A DNA stretch of 64,000 nt from Parasponia andersonii (taxonomy: Eukaryota > Streptophyta > Magnoliopsida > Rosales > Cannabaceae). Within the stretch, counting starts at the first letter, position 1. Each line of letters opens with the position of its first letter. Below, piece by piece: positions 1 to 13,120 of the stretch. The notes below the pieces were generated by a model. It was not told the origin of the DNA. It saw nothing but the letters and a program-made list of their open reading frames with translations, and ran no database searches. The stretch is from the NCBI GenBank assembly GCA_002914805.1, contig JXTB01000002.1, positions 3,165,956-3,229,955 of the forward strand, written 5' to 3'. The position numbers and the translations under genes were made by a program.

Positions 1-2217
1 TAAAGGAATTAAACAAAAAGACCTATAAGTAACACCATATTATTTGTCATGCTCATCAGATATTCATTCAAAAACCTATATATGATGTTATTAATAGAAT
101 TTATTTCCTTAAATTTTGTGCTCTAAGTTTTCTTTTTAAAATATTTAGTAACTACAAAATTAATAAGAATGAAAATGGAAGTAATTATTCCATAAAAATT
201 AATGAAAAAAATAAAGTTCAATAAAATTAAATTTTGTGCTATATTTTTAAAAATAATTTAGTAATTAAAACTTAATAAGAATGGCAAGGGAACAAAAAAG
301 TTCAACGAAACAATGTGAAGATTAAAAAAATAAGAATCTGAAAAAAAAAACGCAAAAAAAAAAAAAGAAAAATGGTAAGAGTATCTAAAGAAACAAAAGA
401 ATTAGTTGTGAGACAAAAAATTCAAGAATTAAAATAATTAGAAATAAAAAAATTGTTGCATGAGGCCTGACGTGCGTGCGCTCTAACCACGTAGTTGGTT
501 TCTTTCTCCCATTTTTTTTTTTTTTTCAGTTGTTGGGCTTGATTGTAAACCAGGCCGTGTTATAAATAAGTTGGGCCCTATTTTTCTAGAACTTACTTTC
601 CGTACATCGTAAAAACAAAACTTATGCTCAAATGTTGTAGTGCTCAGTGACACATCACCTACTTGTGGGGATTTGGAGTTTGGACCTACGTAGGAGAACA
701 TGGCCCAAATAGCTTTTCTATAACTATTTTCAGGATGATTTTTGGAATTCTCATAAATTTTATGGTCAATAGTATTTGTGACTTCCACAGATAAATTCTA
801 CGATATTCTTAAAAAAGGATCATAAGAATGTCATTTGGGTCGAAAAAAACTCCTATATCTATCTAATTCCGTCTATTTGTGCTAAATAGGAGTACTCTTA
901 TTTCAAATTTTCAAGCCAAGAACCCAAAAGAAAGAAAGAAAGAAATAAAGGAAAAAAAAATATGTTTGCTTCATTTATCAACAAATCATTTGAGGTTCCA
1001 TTGTTCGACTAAAACTTATAGTTATATGCTTTAGTTATTTATTTATTTTGGTGCGTGTATTCACAACTAGTCTTACTATACATAGGGGTTCCTAGCAAAA
1101 TGGCCAAATGTTGAGCTCTTTAAAATAAATGTTCGTTTTCTAAACATGGTAGCAAAAGCGAGCAAATCTTTCGTGTAAAATCCGATTTACATGGTATAAA
1201 AATTTATGTACTGAAATACGAACTGATATATTTGGTCATTCTAAGAAGAAAAAGGCAAACATTTATTAGAATGGAGTGTAAAACAAAAACATTTATTAGA
1301 ATGGAGTGTAAAACAAAATTCCCACTCTGATTTCTCATACAAAGCTAATCCATACATAGAGTTATAATTTATTGAGGTAATTAGGCTGAATAGCGGTTTT
1401 TGGGTAATGGTTTTACATTAATAGTTATTTTTGGCCTTTTTTCCCCATGAAAATTGTTATAAACCGTAACTTTTTTTTTTTCCCCCCTGAACTGCAGTCG
1501 ATGTAAAAAGCCCATAAATGTGTCACAAAAGTATATGGACCTAGTGTGTGTGCATGAGATATGGGCTACGTTAGGTTGGGCGACCCGAAGGTTCATTTCT
1601 TAAGTATTTAGAGTAAACGTTATTTCTTCACACACAATTTTAATAAATATCCGCTTTTTATTTTCATAGGTAAATGGTGGAACATATCCTTTTTCACACT
1701 GTATATCAATTGAATAAGAGAATATTATGGTATTTTGGAGGATTGTATTATATTCACACCCTTTTTTACAATTTTTCCAAAAAAAAAAATATATTGTAAG
1801 ACAATTTTTTTTTAGAATTACTATCGTGATATACATGAAAATTCCTTGATATAATGGATTAAATTTATACACTTATATTAGTTTTTATTTGAGTAAATCA
1901 GTATATATCCTCGATACACCAATTGATGTACTGACTATTTAGTTATAAAAATTTTTTAAAAAATGAACATCTATTATAATGAAGTTCAAAATCAGTCATT
2001 CTACTAAAATTAGAATTCATTTTAACTAGTAACTAGTAATCAAAGTTATTTATAATTAGTAACCATTTTTCAGAAATTGGTAACTATTAACCATTTTAAA
2101 AATATATTTTTTAAAAAAAAACTTTTTAAAAAGTGATATTTTATAATAAAATCCGTATAAAATTGAAAAAAAAAAAGAAACTGGTCTTTGTATTTTTGTA
2201 ATTTTTTTCAGTTTTAT
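1..2217. other. AT-rich intergenic DNA
   Basis: No gene is supported here. The open frames are short, low-complexity and unlike any family I recognise. The stretch is rich in A/T homopolymers. A perfect-looking 30-bp tandem duplication lies at about 1258-1317; each copy contains atttattagaatggagtg. Several GGGCC/GGCCCA-type motifs occur around 530-705, which could belong to a gene further left, but no transcript can be argued from this sequence. Confidence 0.6.
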
Positions 2218-2567
2218 GGGTAAAAGTGTTCAAAACCTTCTCAAAATGATTTTTTAGGATTGTCGCAATAATAATGATGGTTAGCCACCATATTATAATT
2301 TTAAATTTAGACCATTAATGTTATAGAGTTGAGTAGTTATTTAACCATTTTTTGCCCAAAACTAAGCATATGACCAAGTTTAAAAGTCTATAGTTAAATA
2401 TCTAACTCATTTAATGACAAAAAAAAAACAACATATTTTACAATTAAAACTAAAAAAATAGACATCTAGCTGTAACTTTTAAAATGTAGACAGCTACTAA
2501 AATTGTGGCAATCCTTAAAAATCATTTTATCAGAAAAAAAAAAAAAAAAGGAAAAGTCATTTTACCC
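2218..2567. repeat. MITE-like terminal inverted repeat element (about 350 bp)
   Basis: The left end (gggtaaaagtg, then at 2243-2270 aaaatgattttttaggattg) reappears in reverse complement at the right end (2504-2533 and the final cattttaccc). The inner block matches at roughly 24 of 27 positions. The interior is AT-rich and has no ORF. This is the shape of a non-autonomous DNA transposon. No clear target-site duplication is visible, so the exact ends are uncertain. Confidence 0.55.
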
Positions 2568-2578
2568 ACCATACTTTT

Positions 2579-3017
2579 TTGGGCCTGAAAATTTTTTTAA
2601 CCAAGCCCATATAAGTTTGGAGCAAAAGCTCTATTATGGGGCAGTAGTAGGCTATTGATATTTGGGCCAATGAACATTGGCCCATTATGAGGTGACGAAG
2701 GTCAAGTCCACCTGATGAGGAAACGCAAGTTCAAGCCCACGGCTGGAACTGGAACTGGGACTGGAATTATGCCACAGCCCACAGGGGTGGAGTCATGACA
2801 GTACGGTACACCCCACCAGTACCACGTGTAAGAGACCAGAAAAGGGTAAATCTGACTAAGCACACTGGTTGGACTGTGGGCCCCACTACACTATTTCTCC
2901 TTTTTTTCTCAACCTATTATTAAATTATTTAAAAATATAATAAAATAAAAAAAAATTCAAAACCGAGGCAAAAATTATGAATTTTCTTAAAGGTATATAT
3001 TTTAAAGTTTCGCGGTT
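2579..3017 (+). promoter_or_regulatory. ALY promoter: TGGGCC/GGCCCA cluster and TATA box
   Basis: Six GGGCC or AGCCCA-type motifs (the plant site II element family, bound by TCP factors) lie at 2579-2585, 2603-2610, 2661-2670, 2678-2686, 2733-2740 and 2776-2781, in both orientations. A short CTGGAA-type repeat (2743-2768) and a CACGTG core (about 2823-2828) sit between the cluster and a TATA-like tatatatttt at about 2994. Site II clusters are typical of growth- and cell-cycle-linked promoters, which fits an ALY gene. That it is the ALY promoter is inferred from position; the start of transcription is not known. Confidence 0.5.
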
Positions 3018-3183
3018 ATGCCCTCAAATTGTCATTCTTCTTCTTCATCATCTTCTTCTTCATCGTCTTCAATCTCAACCGATCTCATCATCATCACCAT
3101 CATCATCGTCATCGTCTCCACCAACTCCATAGCTGCTCTGCTCGTTCGCTCGACGTCTCAGAATGTGGAAGCGATTTTGATTG
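3018..3183 (+). other. Probable non-coding first exon (5' leader) of ALY
   Basis: A TCTTC-rich leader typical of plant 5' UTRs ends in a GT donor at 3184. The matching acceptor is tttcag at 3671-3676, 19 bases before the ALY start codon. If transcription starts upstream of 3018, the leader holds an upstream ORF that opens at 3018 with a serine-rich peptide and, after splicing, stops in the second exon at about residue 57. The exon and its upstream ORF are inferred; no transcript is available. Confidence 0.45.
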
Positions 3184-3695
3184 GTGAGCGACCTCGTTCT
3201 CAATTTTGTTGATTTCTGTTTCTTTTCGGAAATTTGGCGTTCTTGAATTGTTTGATTTCAAGTTTTCAATTGAATTTTTAGGGTTTTTACTTTCTGTTTG
3301 GTTGCTGAGAAAATTTAGAATAGAACCGGAAAGACTGCGAAATTTTGAGGATCTTGTAGGTAGTTGTGTTTTGAATTTTTGGATTTGATGTTCTATGTTG
3401 GGTTGGAGTTGGATTGTGAGAATCATAGAATTTGGGAGTAGATTTTGTTTAATTTTTTCCGGGTGGCCAAGCATTGATGCTAGATTCTCATCTGGTTGGT
3501 GTCAATGATGAGCTTCGATGGGTTAGAGCGAAAAATTGTTCCTTTGGTTTGAATCTGAGTTGATCAATGGAGAAGAGGAAAGAACGAAAAAGAGGAGAAG
3601 GATTATCGCGTGGTTTGCTTCGATTTGGCTGTTATATGAAAATCTGATATTTGTTTGTTTACTTGATATGTTTCAGAACGCTAAGGAAGTTTGTC

Positions 3696-6600
3696 ATGGC
3701 GCCTTCAAGAAAATCGAGGAATGGGAATAAGCGGTTTTCTAGAGTTAATGAAGTATACCCTAACAAACCCGGAGGAAATGCGAACAAAAGTAGGCAGAAA
3801 GTGAGTACTGATTGTTCTCTCGGAATAACTGTGTCCGTAGCTTATCATTTTTATGCGTAGTACAAAGGAGTAATATTTTGAAAACTTGATCATATATGCC
3901 TAAATATTTATACATTTTTTGGTGGGAAATTAGAGATTCGAGTGTTAAAGCTAGTTTACCTTGTATGGATATGCTTTCTTGTTTCGCTTCTTTTCTTTTT
4001 GTAAGTTTTGTTTGCAGGAATGAGGATCATTTGGTTTTTATCAGAGATGTAGACGTTTTTTTTTTCAACATACAATTTGGGACAAAGTTATGCTGGTCTG
4101 AAAAGTTTGGTGTCAAAACTTGTTAAACATCTCCTACACATTGGTCCTGATAAATTATAATCTGCCGAATGAGAAATTCCTGAGAAATAGGACATACTGT
4201 CTCTTTCCTTGCTCAAATCCTTCTTGTTTTTACTTTTGCTTTTGCTTTTTAAGTTTAAGAAATTAACTCTTCTAATTTTTAGTTTTGTTGAATTTTTTAT
4301 CTTCTAATTTTTTTTTCTGGATTCCTTTTTTTTTTTTTGGGTGTATCATTTCCACTGAACTCTTAACCTTTTTTTTTGGGGAAATTTTGATTCTCTTGTC
4401 AGTCTCAAATATCGCATTTTCATTTTAGGAATTGAAAGCTGGCAGTTTTTTGGTGTATTGATCCGTGGTCCATTTGGTGGAAATTTTCTTTTTTCCCTCA
4501 TATGTGCATTGCTTAAAGTAGTTATACTTTATCTGCCTCCTTAGCGTTACATTTACGGTGAGAGTGTCAGTGGTTTGATTTTTGGTGTTTTGCCTACTTT
4601 CTAAAATGTGCAGAAGAGGAAGTTGTCTGACATGTTAGGGCCTCAATGGAGCAAGAAAGAGCTGGAGCGTTTCTATGAAGCATATCGTAAGTATGGGAAA
4701 GACTGGAAGAAGGTTGGTTCAAAGTTCATCTTTATTTTACTTTTTAGTTGGGTATATACATTACATATGTCGATGTTGCTTGCTGTAAACACTTAGTCAC
4801 ATGCCCTTCCTCATTTGACAGTTCTTCTCTCCTGTCCTGTTATTACATTATTGGAACAGCATCACAATTACTCTTGTCCCTTTCTTCTTTTTTTTTTTCT
4901 CTTTTTTTTTTGAAGTTTTAATGAAAATCTCATATTTAGGTGGCTACCATAATTCGTAGCCGCTCAGCAGAGATGGTGGAAGCCCTTTATTCTATGAACC
5001 GGGTATGTTTTGTTAGCTTGTACCTTGTTTGTGCTACCTGCTTCTAAACTTTATCATGCTAATTGTATGCTTTATTCGAGTTATTCCTATGTATATCTTA
5101 TTGACACCACTTCTATTACTTCTTTTATTTTCGTAGCGTAGGTCATCATGAGTTTTCACAATCTAAGAAATCACTCTTTTCTTAGATCGGTATTCTGCGG
5201 GTTGGATTAGTAAATTGTTCAGTACGTATCAACTTGGACCATGTATAAATTGATAATATATTGCCGACTAAAATTATAATTACTAAGGCCAAGAAAAAAA
5301 AATGAAGCATTATATTCATGTAAAATCATAAATTTGAGCACCTTTTATACACATCGTTATCCAAATTTGTAAGTGCAGTACGGCAGTAAGTTTTACAGTT
5401 TCACCCTGCTCACGCAATTAGTTATAACTCATGCTATCCACATTTTTATCAATAACTTTGATTTTCTTTTTTCTTTTTTGAGGTTAAGTTCTGTTTTTTT
5501 TTTCCTTTTAATTGCCTCATATACTTACTGATTTGTGGCGCTACTTTTTATGGTAAGAAAGAATACTCTTTAGAAAACATTATCATTTCCAACTAATTGA
5601 CACTTCTAGGGGGGCTTTCTGTTATCCTTGCCTCTGTTTGTAACGTGTTCTGATTTAGGCTTTTTGTGCTGTATTTTCAGGCGTACTTATCTCTTCCGGA
5701 GGGCACTGCCTCTGTAGTTGGACTGGTAGCAATGATGACTGATCATTACTGTATACTGGTGGGTTAGGACTTCACTTACCAAGTTTTTCCCATTTTAGTG
5801 CTCAGCTTGTCTGCATATAGTTAGTTTAACCAACCATTTGTTTGAATGGCCTGTGGGATTTGACATGCCAGGGAGTGAGTGACAGTGACCAAGAAAGCAG
5901 TGAGGCTGGAGGAGAATTTCGAGAGCCTCAAAAGTGCACACGAGGAAAGTTTCAGAATAGCACCTATAAAGGATCAGAAGGGCATTTGCCAGATTTTTCA
6001 CAATCCAACTCAGTTGGGTCGCGTGATGGATGCCTGTCATTGTTAAAGAAGAGGCGCTCAGGTGGGAAAAATGTTCTCTTCTCTCTATCTCTTCTGTCTG
6101 TATGTGCTTTTTTTGCACGTCTTCATGTCTTTTTGTTTTTTTAACTTTCCTCTCCCCCCCTCCCCCAAACACAGAACACATATCTGTGGGGGAAGGGATA
6201 ATGATTATTAGCAATTTTCCCTTTTCCTTGTGCTGCATGGAATTTACTGTTTTTTGGTGCTACCTTTTAAGCCATTTTTAGTTATAGCATTTATACCTAT
6301 GAAGTATTTAGTAAAGCTTCCAGCCAAGTGTGCAACAACTTTGTGCCAGAAAGTGAATTCTGTTTTTCCCCCTTATCATAAGCGTAGTCTCATTCTCTTA
6401 AAAAAATTTGTTTTTTTTTTAAGTTTTATTATTTGGAATGTATGGTTCTTGTAAGTCATAACTTAATTTCCTTTGTAGGTATTATTCCTCATGCCGTTCG
6501 AAAAAGGACTCCTCGTATCAATGTTCCACACGCTGATAAAGATAACAGTGAGAAATATCACTTAAAACTCAATATAGATGCTCCTAATGATGACGTTGCT

Positions 6601-9600
6601 CATGAGATAATGGCTCTGACAGAGGCCTCAAAAAGAATTGGTTCTCCCCAAGTTTCTCAGATGCCTAACAGGAAAGTAAAAGCTGCTACACTGCCATCAC
6701 TTCGGAATGGTAGAAGGAGGGTAATATTCAATTTATTATACTGCTTTTTTCATTTTTCTTTAATGATATACCTAGATAATACTTAATTATTTATAATGCA
6801 TTTTTGGCTTTTAGTGTGCTGCACCAGAAATGACCAGTGGAAAGCTTTGTTCTACTAAATTTCATGACGGTGGTAGTGAATTAAGCTTACAGAGCACAGA
6901 AGTTGTTAATGGGGATTATGATAGAACGAAAAGTTATTTGATGGGTAGAGAATGTGCTGTTACAGAGGATAGTCAAGAGAAAGGAAAAAACTACCATGTA
7001 AAAAAGGTAGAAGTTGAAGATGGTGTAAATTATTGTTTGGATGACGTAAAAGAAGCCTATGGTGGAAGAGGGGAACGGAAACAAAATGCTGTCAAGCGAA
7101 GAATTCGAACTGAGGTTGTGAATGAAAGTCCAAGGTCCCTGTCAAAGGGTTCAGGGAAGAGAAGTAGAAAATCTCTTTTTGGAGGAGGTATGTGTCCAAG
7201 CTATTCCTTGCTGTGCACCACCCACCCACCCCCTTCCTCTTTTCTTTATTTGTGTCTTCATTTCTGTAAGCAGGTCTTGTTTTGAATTTTCATTGACTTC
7301 CATTATTTATGGATTCTCTGGTCAGTTTTCCTCAAATGATTTTAAGCATATTTGGACCTTTCTTATTATTCATTTTGACTTTCTTTTCGTAGATGAGGAC
7401 TCTCCTTTCGGTGCCCTGCAAGCACTAGCAGATCTGTCTTTGATGATGCCAGAAGAAATTGCTGATACAGGTAAAACATCTATGTTTTGCAAATTTGCTT
7501 TTAGATGGTAATCACAAGCAATAGCTATTAATGGTTTTATTTGTAATCTTTTTATCCTTCTTTTGGAGAATGCTAATCTCTCTCTTTACTATGGTTGGTC
7601 ATATTTATGAGTGAGAATTTGATTTAAATTCAAGTCTGACTCACTTACCCCCATCCCCCCCTCTCTCTTCTCTCTCTCTCTCTCTCTGTGTCTCTCAAAG
7701 AGTCATCTGCAAAGGGCAGGAGAAATTTTTTTGACATTGTTAGTGGATCTAAACTCAAAAGAAATGATGCAGTTTCTGTTGTTGAAGATACTGCTTCCAG
7801 AGCATCTAAACTGGTATACGCCAAGGGGGACACCTGTGAGTCTAATGCTGGGATACAGAAAAGAAAGCAGAAGTTCTTGACATCGCAAGTAAGGACAATA
7901 ACAACATTTGAGATTTTCTTTAGTTTTGTTCCTTAACAAGTCTGGACCTGTCCTTTTGTTTTAGGCATGACCGATTAACTTATGCAATTTGCTTATTAGT
8001 TGCAGATACATGAAAATGAACTTCAAGCTGATGCCCATCGGAGTGACAATCAGAAAATTGAGGTGTGTAACTCGACCATGAAGATTAAAAGTAGCATTAT
8101 ATTTCATCCGAGTATTATTATACGATTTTTGTATTCTTGTAAATAAGACCTCACAGAAACAGGGATTATATTTTGGTCCATCTACATTTTTTGCCACTGT
8201 AAAGAACATGGTTTTCCCTTTTGTTCTAAATGATTTTTTCCTCGAGTTATGCTATTTAACTTTCATACGCAGACTTTACTTGTTGGGCATTGTAGTTTAG
8301 CTCCTATGATAGTTACAATGTTTCCTTCCTTGAGTCTATGATATGCCTATTGTTATTTGCAATATTTGGCAGCTATTAACTCGGCACTTGATTTCAGGCT
8401 ACAGATGAGGCGAAAACGTTTGTGCTTAAAGGCAAACACTCCTCTCATAATTCATCGAGCCTACAACAGAAATTGGTGAAGCCTTTAGATCTCACATCTT
8501 CAGATGCCATTTATAAAGGGAAAGTGAATGATTCGGTTTTATTAACAACAGAAGTTTCTCCTGTGAACCAGTTGAACATACCCACAAAATCCAGGAGCAG
8601 AAGGAAGATGGACAAACGGAAATCACTTGTTACAAAAGATATGAAAAAGTTTGAGAAAGTTTTAGATGACCAACCTAATTTACGCATTCCTTTATTTTGT
8701 GACACAGGAGTAAATCTCAAGGTTAGATCTCTTCCAGTTATTTATCTGGCTGTTTGAATCATTGAATTTTGCTCTATATTTACATTTAGGTCTATGCTTA
8801 CAGGAGGCACTATCTAATTGCCTATCTCAGTATCAAGTACGGAGATGGTGTGCGTTTGAGTGGTTTTATAGTGCTATTGATTGCCCGTGGTTTGCTAAAA
8901 GTGAGTTCGTGGAGTACCTTAATCATGTTGGATTAGGTCATGTTTCAAGATTGACTCGTGTTGAATGGGGCGTGATTAGAAGGTTTTCTTTTTCTTTACA
9001 GGTGTTTGTGTTGTGGTCAATGCATTGTGCTTCAGGCATATTATTAACTGGCCTAAGACTGGTTCGTTTGCATATTTTGTTTATGCAGTTCCCTTGGCAG
9101 ACCACGGAGATTTTCGAAGAACTTTTTGAAGGAAGAAAAGGAGAAGCTTAATCAATACCGAGAGTCTGTGAGAACACGTTATGCTGAACTACATGCTGGT
9201 ACCAAGGAAGGACTTCCAACCGATTTAGCTCTGCCTCTTTCAGTTCGACAACGTGTTGTTGCAATTCATCCAAGGACAAGAGAGATTCAGGATGGAACTG
9301 TGCTTACTGTTGATGACAGTAGGTACCATGTTCAGTTTGATCGGCCTGATTTAGGAGTTGAATATGTCATGGTAATCCTTTTTTCACACTTGCATCAATA
9401 TCGCTGTATTGATTATAAGAATAATGTAAGCCGAGAAATCATGTTTCATGTTTGTTTTCAACACAGGACATTGATTGCATGCCATTAAATCCAATGGAGA
9501 ACATGCCGGCTTCTTTGACAAGCCACAATTTCGTAGTCAACAATCCTTTTGTGACTTTTAATGTGCTCAAAATCAATGAACATTTAAAAGAAGGAAAGAC

Positions 9601-12179
9601 TGAAGAGTACATCAAGGTTGCCTCGAGTGAGAACATAGATAACGCTGACAATCATTACCTTTTCCAATCAACTCATGACATCGGTGAAGACTTAAGGCAC
9701 AAAGAGGTTAGTGGTTCCTAGAATTTGAGAACCAGAGTTTGGCTATTTCAGAAAGATGTGATAATTCGTTTAAGGGGAAAAAATTCTATTCCCCTAATTT
9801 TTACATATATCTTTTCCTTTGTTTTACTGTATGGTGAATTTCGGAAAAGGACTATGTTAGTGAAAATCAATTCTTTGTTTTCAAAATGACATTACATGTT
9901 TTGCATATGCTTTGTAGTTTTAGCTGTTGGTGGTTGTTTGTGTGTTGCAGTTTCACTATTCTTAATGACGGAGATTTCTTTTATGACCATATCTGTGTTT
10001 TCTGAGAAGCAGACTATTCTTTTCAAGTATACATGTCTTGGTGAAACTGGAAACAAACCGCTCAATTTTAACTCGAGAATGGAAAAACAAATATATATAT
10101 ATATATATATATATAAATATGTGCGTGTATAATTCATTAATAATACGCCTCATGTTTCTTGGAGTATTGTTATCCTCGGTTAAGTGTACCTTATCTCAAT
10201 CATATGGATTCGGCAGCTAGGACGTTTTTTCAGCTTTCGTTAATGGAACCTTGTTTTTCTCCTTCATTTGTCTTTGCTGACAATCAACACTAGTTGTCAC
10301 TGGAAACGTGAATGTTATATAGAAGTCTAATAAATCCTTTTTTGTCTAGGGTGATTCATTGCATTCTAAAGTACAAGCTAAATTTGGGCCCTGCGAAACT
10401 ACTACACAAAGCAAAGCAAATCCACAGCCTTCGCTTCTTGCACAGATCCGGGCAAAAGAAGCTGACGTACAAGCTCTTACTGAGTTAACTCGAGCTCTTG
10501 ACAAAAAGGTTGTATTACTTAACACTTGTTCATTTATTGGCTTAGAAGCTTATGCTTGTAAAACCCTTATATTTGGACTTCAAGTATATAAAACAACAGT
10601 ATTTTCCATGTCTTACTTCCTTTGGAAGTTAAGAGTTGACGCTGATGGATTAAATTAAAACATGTAGGAAGCTGTAGTGTTTGAGTTGAGGCACATGAAT
10701 GACGAGGTCTTGGAAAACCAAAAGGATGGAGACAGCTCTCTTAGGAATTCAGAATCTTTCAAAAAGCAATATGCTGCTGCACTATTGCAATTAAATGAAG
10801 TCAATGAGCAGGCAAGCATTTCACTGGACCTGCTCTGAGTTTAACCCTTATCCTTTATCATGCGGCAATCTGTATTTTCAGGAGACGTTACTCGGGCTTT
10901 TTTCCTGTCATATGCAGGTTTCTTCTGCTCTACTTTGCTTGAGAAAACGCAACACATATCAAGGAATCTCCCCAGCCACATTGTCTAATCCTCTGTCTAC
11001 TTTGAATGACCCTGATGGTCGCTCAAGCTGTTTGAGATTTTCTGCTTACAATACCCAAGAATGTGGATCTCGGGTAGCTGAAATTGTGGAAAGTTCAAAA
11101 ATTAAAGCCCGAAAAGTAGTTGGTGCAGCTATGCAGGTATGGGGAGACTATCCAATGCTACTCTAGCCTGGTGATCTTATGAAATGTTCGATTCATGCAA
11201 TGCAACTTTAATTTTCCTTTTCTTTCTTTAAACGATAGTTTGTCTACTTAAGTTGCTTTTACAAGGTTGTTGGGTCTTTTGACCATACACTTGGTTTATA
11301 CAATTCATAGACGTGCTAACAATTTGTTAGAGCTGGGTCTTTGTCAAATAAATGTCCATTTGTTTCCGTTCCATTTATTCTTTTCCCTTTTAAGACCTCA
11401 GAAATCTGCTCTGATAATTGCTAGCTACTTAAGACTCCCATAAACTTTTATCACTGTTTCAGGCGATGTCTTCTTTGGAGAAGATGGGGAACAAATTGGA
11501 GACGATCGAGGAGGCTATGGACTTTGTAAATGATCAGCTTTCAGAAGAGGATTTTGACATGCCAGCCGTGAGATCTTCTACCTATAGAGATAAAGTGAAG
11601 GCTAATTCAGAAGAGTCTCCTGGTGCATCAATACCATTGGCAACTTGTCGTACACCTGATCCCGAGTTGAATGGTCTACCCAACCAAAGTGAACCAAAAG
11701 CTCTTTCAGAACTCATTGCAGACTGTGTAGCTACGGCATTCATGATTCAGGTAAATATAGCCTATGTTGCATAAACTTCCACTGACTGCCTAATTTTTCT
11801 CTGGTAATAAAACGATCTCATGCTTTTATGGATGAGAAGAGAGAGAATTTCGTTTGTACCAAATTTCCATCAATGCAATGATTATTTTGACCCAATCGGC
11901 AAAGTGCAACTGCCAAGTCTTTTTCGTTGTAAAATTTTCGGACATTTTGTTGAGTGTTATACAAAGATATAAAAGCAACTTCTGATTTTGTTCTTCTTTG
12001 TAACGTAAATACAGAGCTGCACAGAGCGACAGTTTCCACCGGCTGAAGTTGCCCAGGTGCTAGATTCTGCTGTTACAAGTTTGCATCCTCATTGTCCACA
12101 GAACCTTCCAGTTTATGAGGATTTACAGAAATTGATGGGTATTATTAGGACTAAGATATTGGCACTTATACCTGCATGA
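3696..12179 (+). CDS. ALY: ALWAYS EARLY protein (LIN9/Mip130 family, DREAM/MuvB subunit)
   Basis: Nuclear regulator of the LIN9/Drosophila Always-early family; in plants it joins MYB3R, E2F and MSI1-type proteins in MuvB-like complexes that control cell-cycle and DNA-damage genes. Exons: 3696-3800, 4614-4712, 4940-5002, 5681-5758, 5872-6061, 6479-6720, 6815-7187, 7393-7470, 7701-7888, 8006-8062, 8398-8721, 8804-8982, 9089-9371, 9467-9706, 10350-10508, 10668-10811, 10918-11136, 11463-11750, 12015-12179. All phases agree and give 1157 aa, the usual family size. A SANT/Myb domain (about residues 42-97, motif YGKDWKKVA) is N-terminal. The DIRP domain (about 609-692, [18 protein letters not shown]) follows, then a Tudor-like segment (about 703-757) and a conserved C-terminal helical region. 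The start codon is the first in exon 2 and opens with the family signature MAPSR. One intron (10812-10917) has a GC donor. Which ALY paralogue it is cannot be decided. Confidence 0.93.
10090..10116. repeat. (AT)n microsatellite in an ALY intron
   Basis: A run of alternating A and T of about 25 bases lies inside the intron between the 9467-9706 and 10350-10508 exons. It is likely length-polymorphic and has no coding role. Confidence 0.9.
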
Positions 12180-13120
12180 GTCATAAACTAAATCCCTCTA
12201 TTTTTCTATCTGCATTTATACCAACATAATACATGATTAATAGGTTTATCCCCTGACATTTTTTTTAAAAAAAAAATGCAATAATGTACGGCACATAGTA
12301 TGTACTTTTCTTTTAAGCATAAACATTATCGGCACATGACACTAGCGTTCACATTTTTTTTTATGCTTTGAAGTTGTATCTTATTGTTTTTATCAACATC
12401 TAATACATACCACCTCTTCGATGATGAATTTAATCGAGTTCTTCAGACTGAAATGAAATGAGTACTTTGAAATCAAGCTGCACAGATTGTTTGCAGAGGA
12501 ATTACATGGATTGAAGAGTTTTAAATGACTGTATTTTGCAGAGATTTTACAACTATGGCATCGAGATGTTCCTCCAAGTATATAAGACGTCAATTCATTG
12601 TATTTTCTTGCCGTGTCAAGTGGCTTTTAGCCCTTCACAGCTATATTTTTCTTCCGACTTGAACATAGTGCTTAATGGTGACCAATCTAAAGTAGCTGAT
12701 CTTGATTGCATTCCCAGGTTCAAAATATAGCAAGACAATTAAGAACAGCGTATTTCATCCACATACTGATCATCAAAAACTTTAGAAACAATGCTATAAT
12801 TAATGATATTTGTCAAAGTCGTCTCTTACTTTTACGCAAGATGTTACAACATCAAATCCTCAATTGGCATGGTTGAGTGGTGGGCATTCAAAGAAAAAGA
12901 AACATAAATGAAATAAAAACACGTCCGGACCCGTATTATCTTTTGAAGCTACGAGTTGATTTTAGCCCCCAGAAACCAGTAAATCGTATGATCCCCACTC
13001 ACAATTTCAACTTCTTCTTAGGCTTTTTCATTACTGCACACCCTTGGTCCACCAACTGGAGCAAAATGGACTTGTTACAAGAGAAGAGGCAAAACAAGTT
13101 AAATAAACCAAGATAAACAA
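12180..13120. other. 3' flanks of two convergent genes
   Basis: This stretch separates the stop of ALY (plus) from the stop of the lysine-rich gene (minus), so it should hold both 3' UTRs and polyadenylation signals. The sequence is AT-rich with T runs near 12260 and 12350. A 79-codon frame at 12877-13116 has no recognisable features and probably lies in the minus gene's 3' UTR. No further gene is seen. Confidence 0.55.

Noticed and set aside
5795..6238. 147-codon minus-strand frame over an ALY exon and intron
   Set aside because: Overlaps a confirmed ALY exon antisense and contains low-complexity Lys runs.
8983..9088. Reading through this ALY segment as coding (frame 8762-9151)
   Set aside because: Splicing at 8983/9089 restores the conserved [13 protein letters not shown] run of the DIRP domain, while read-through breaks it.
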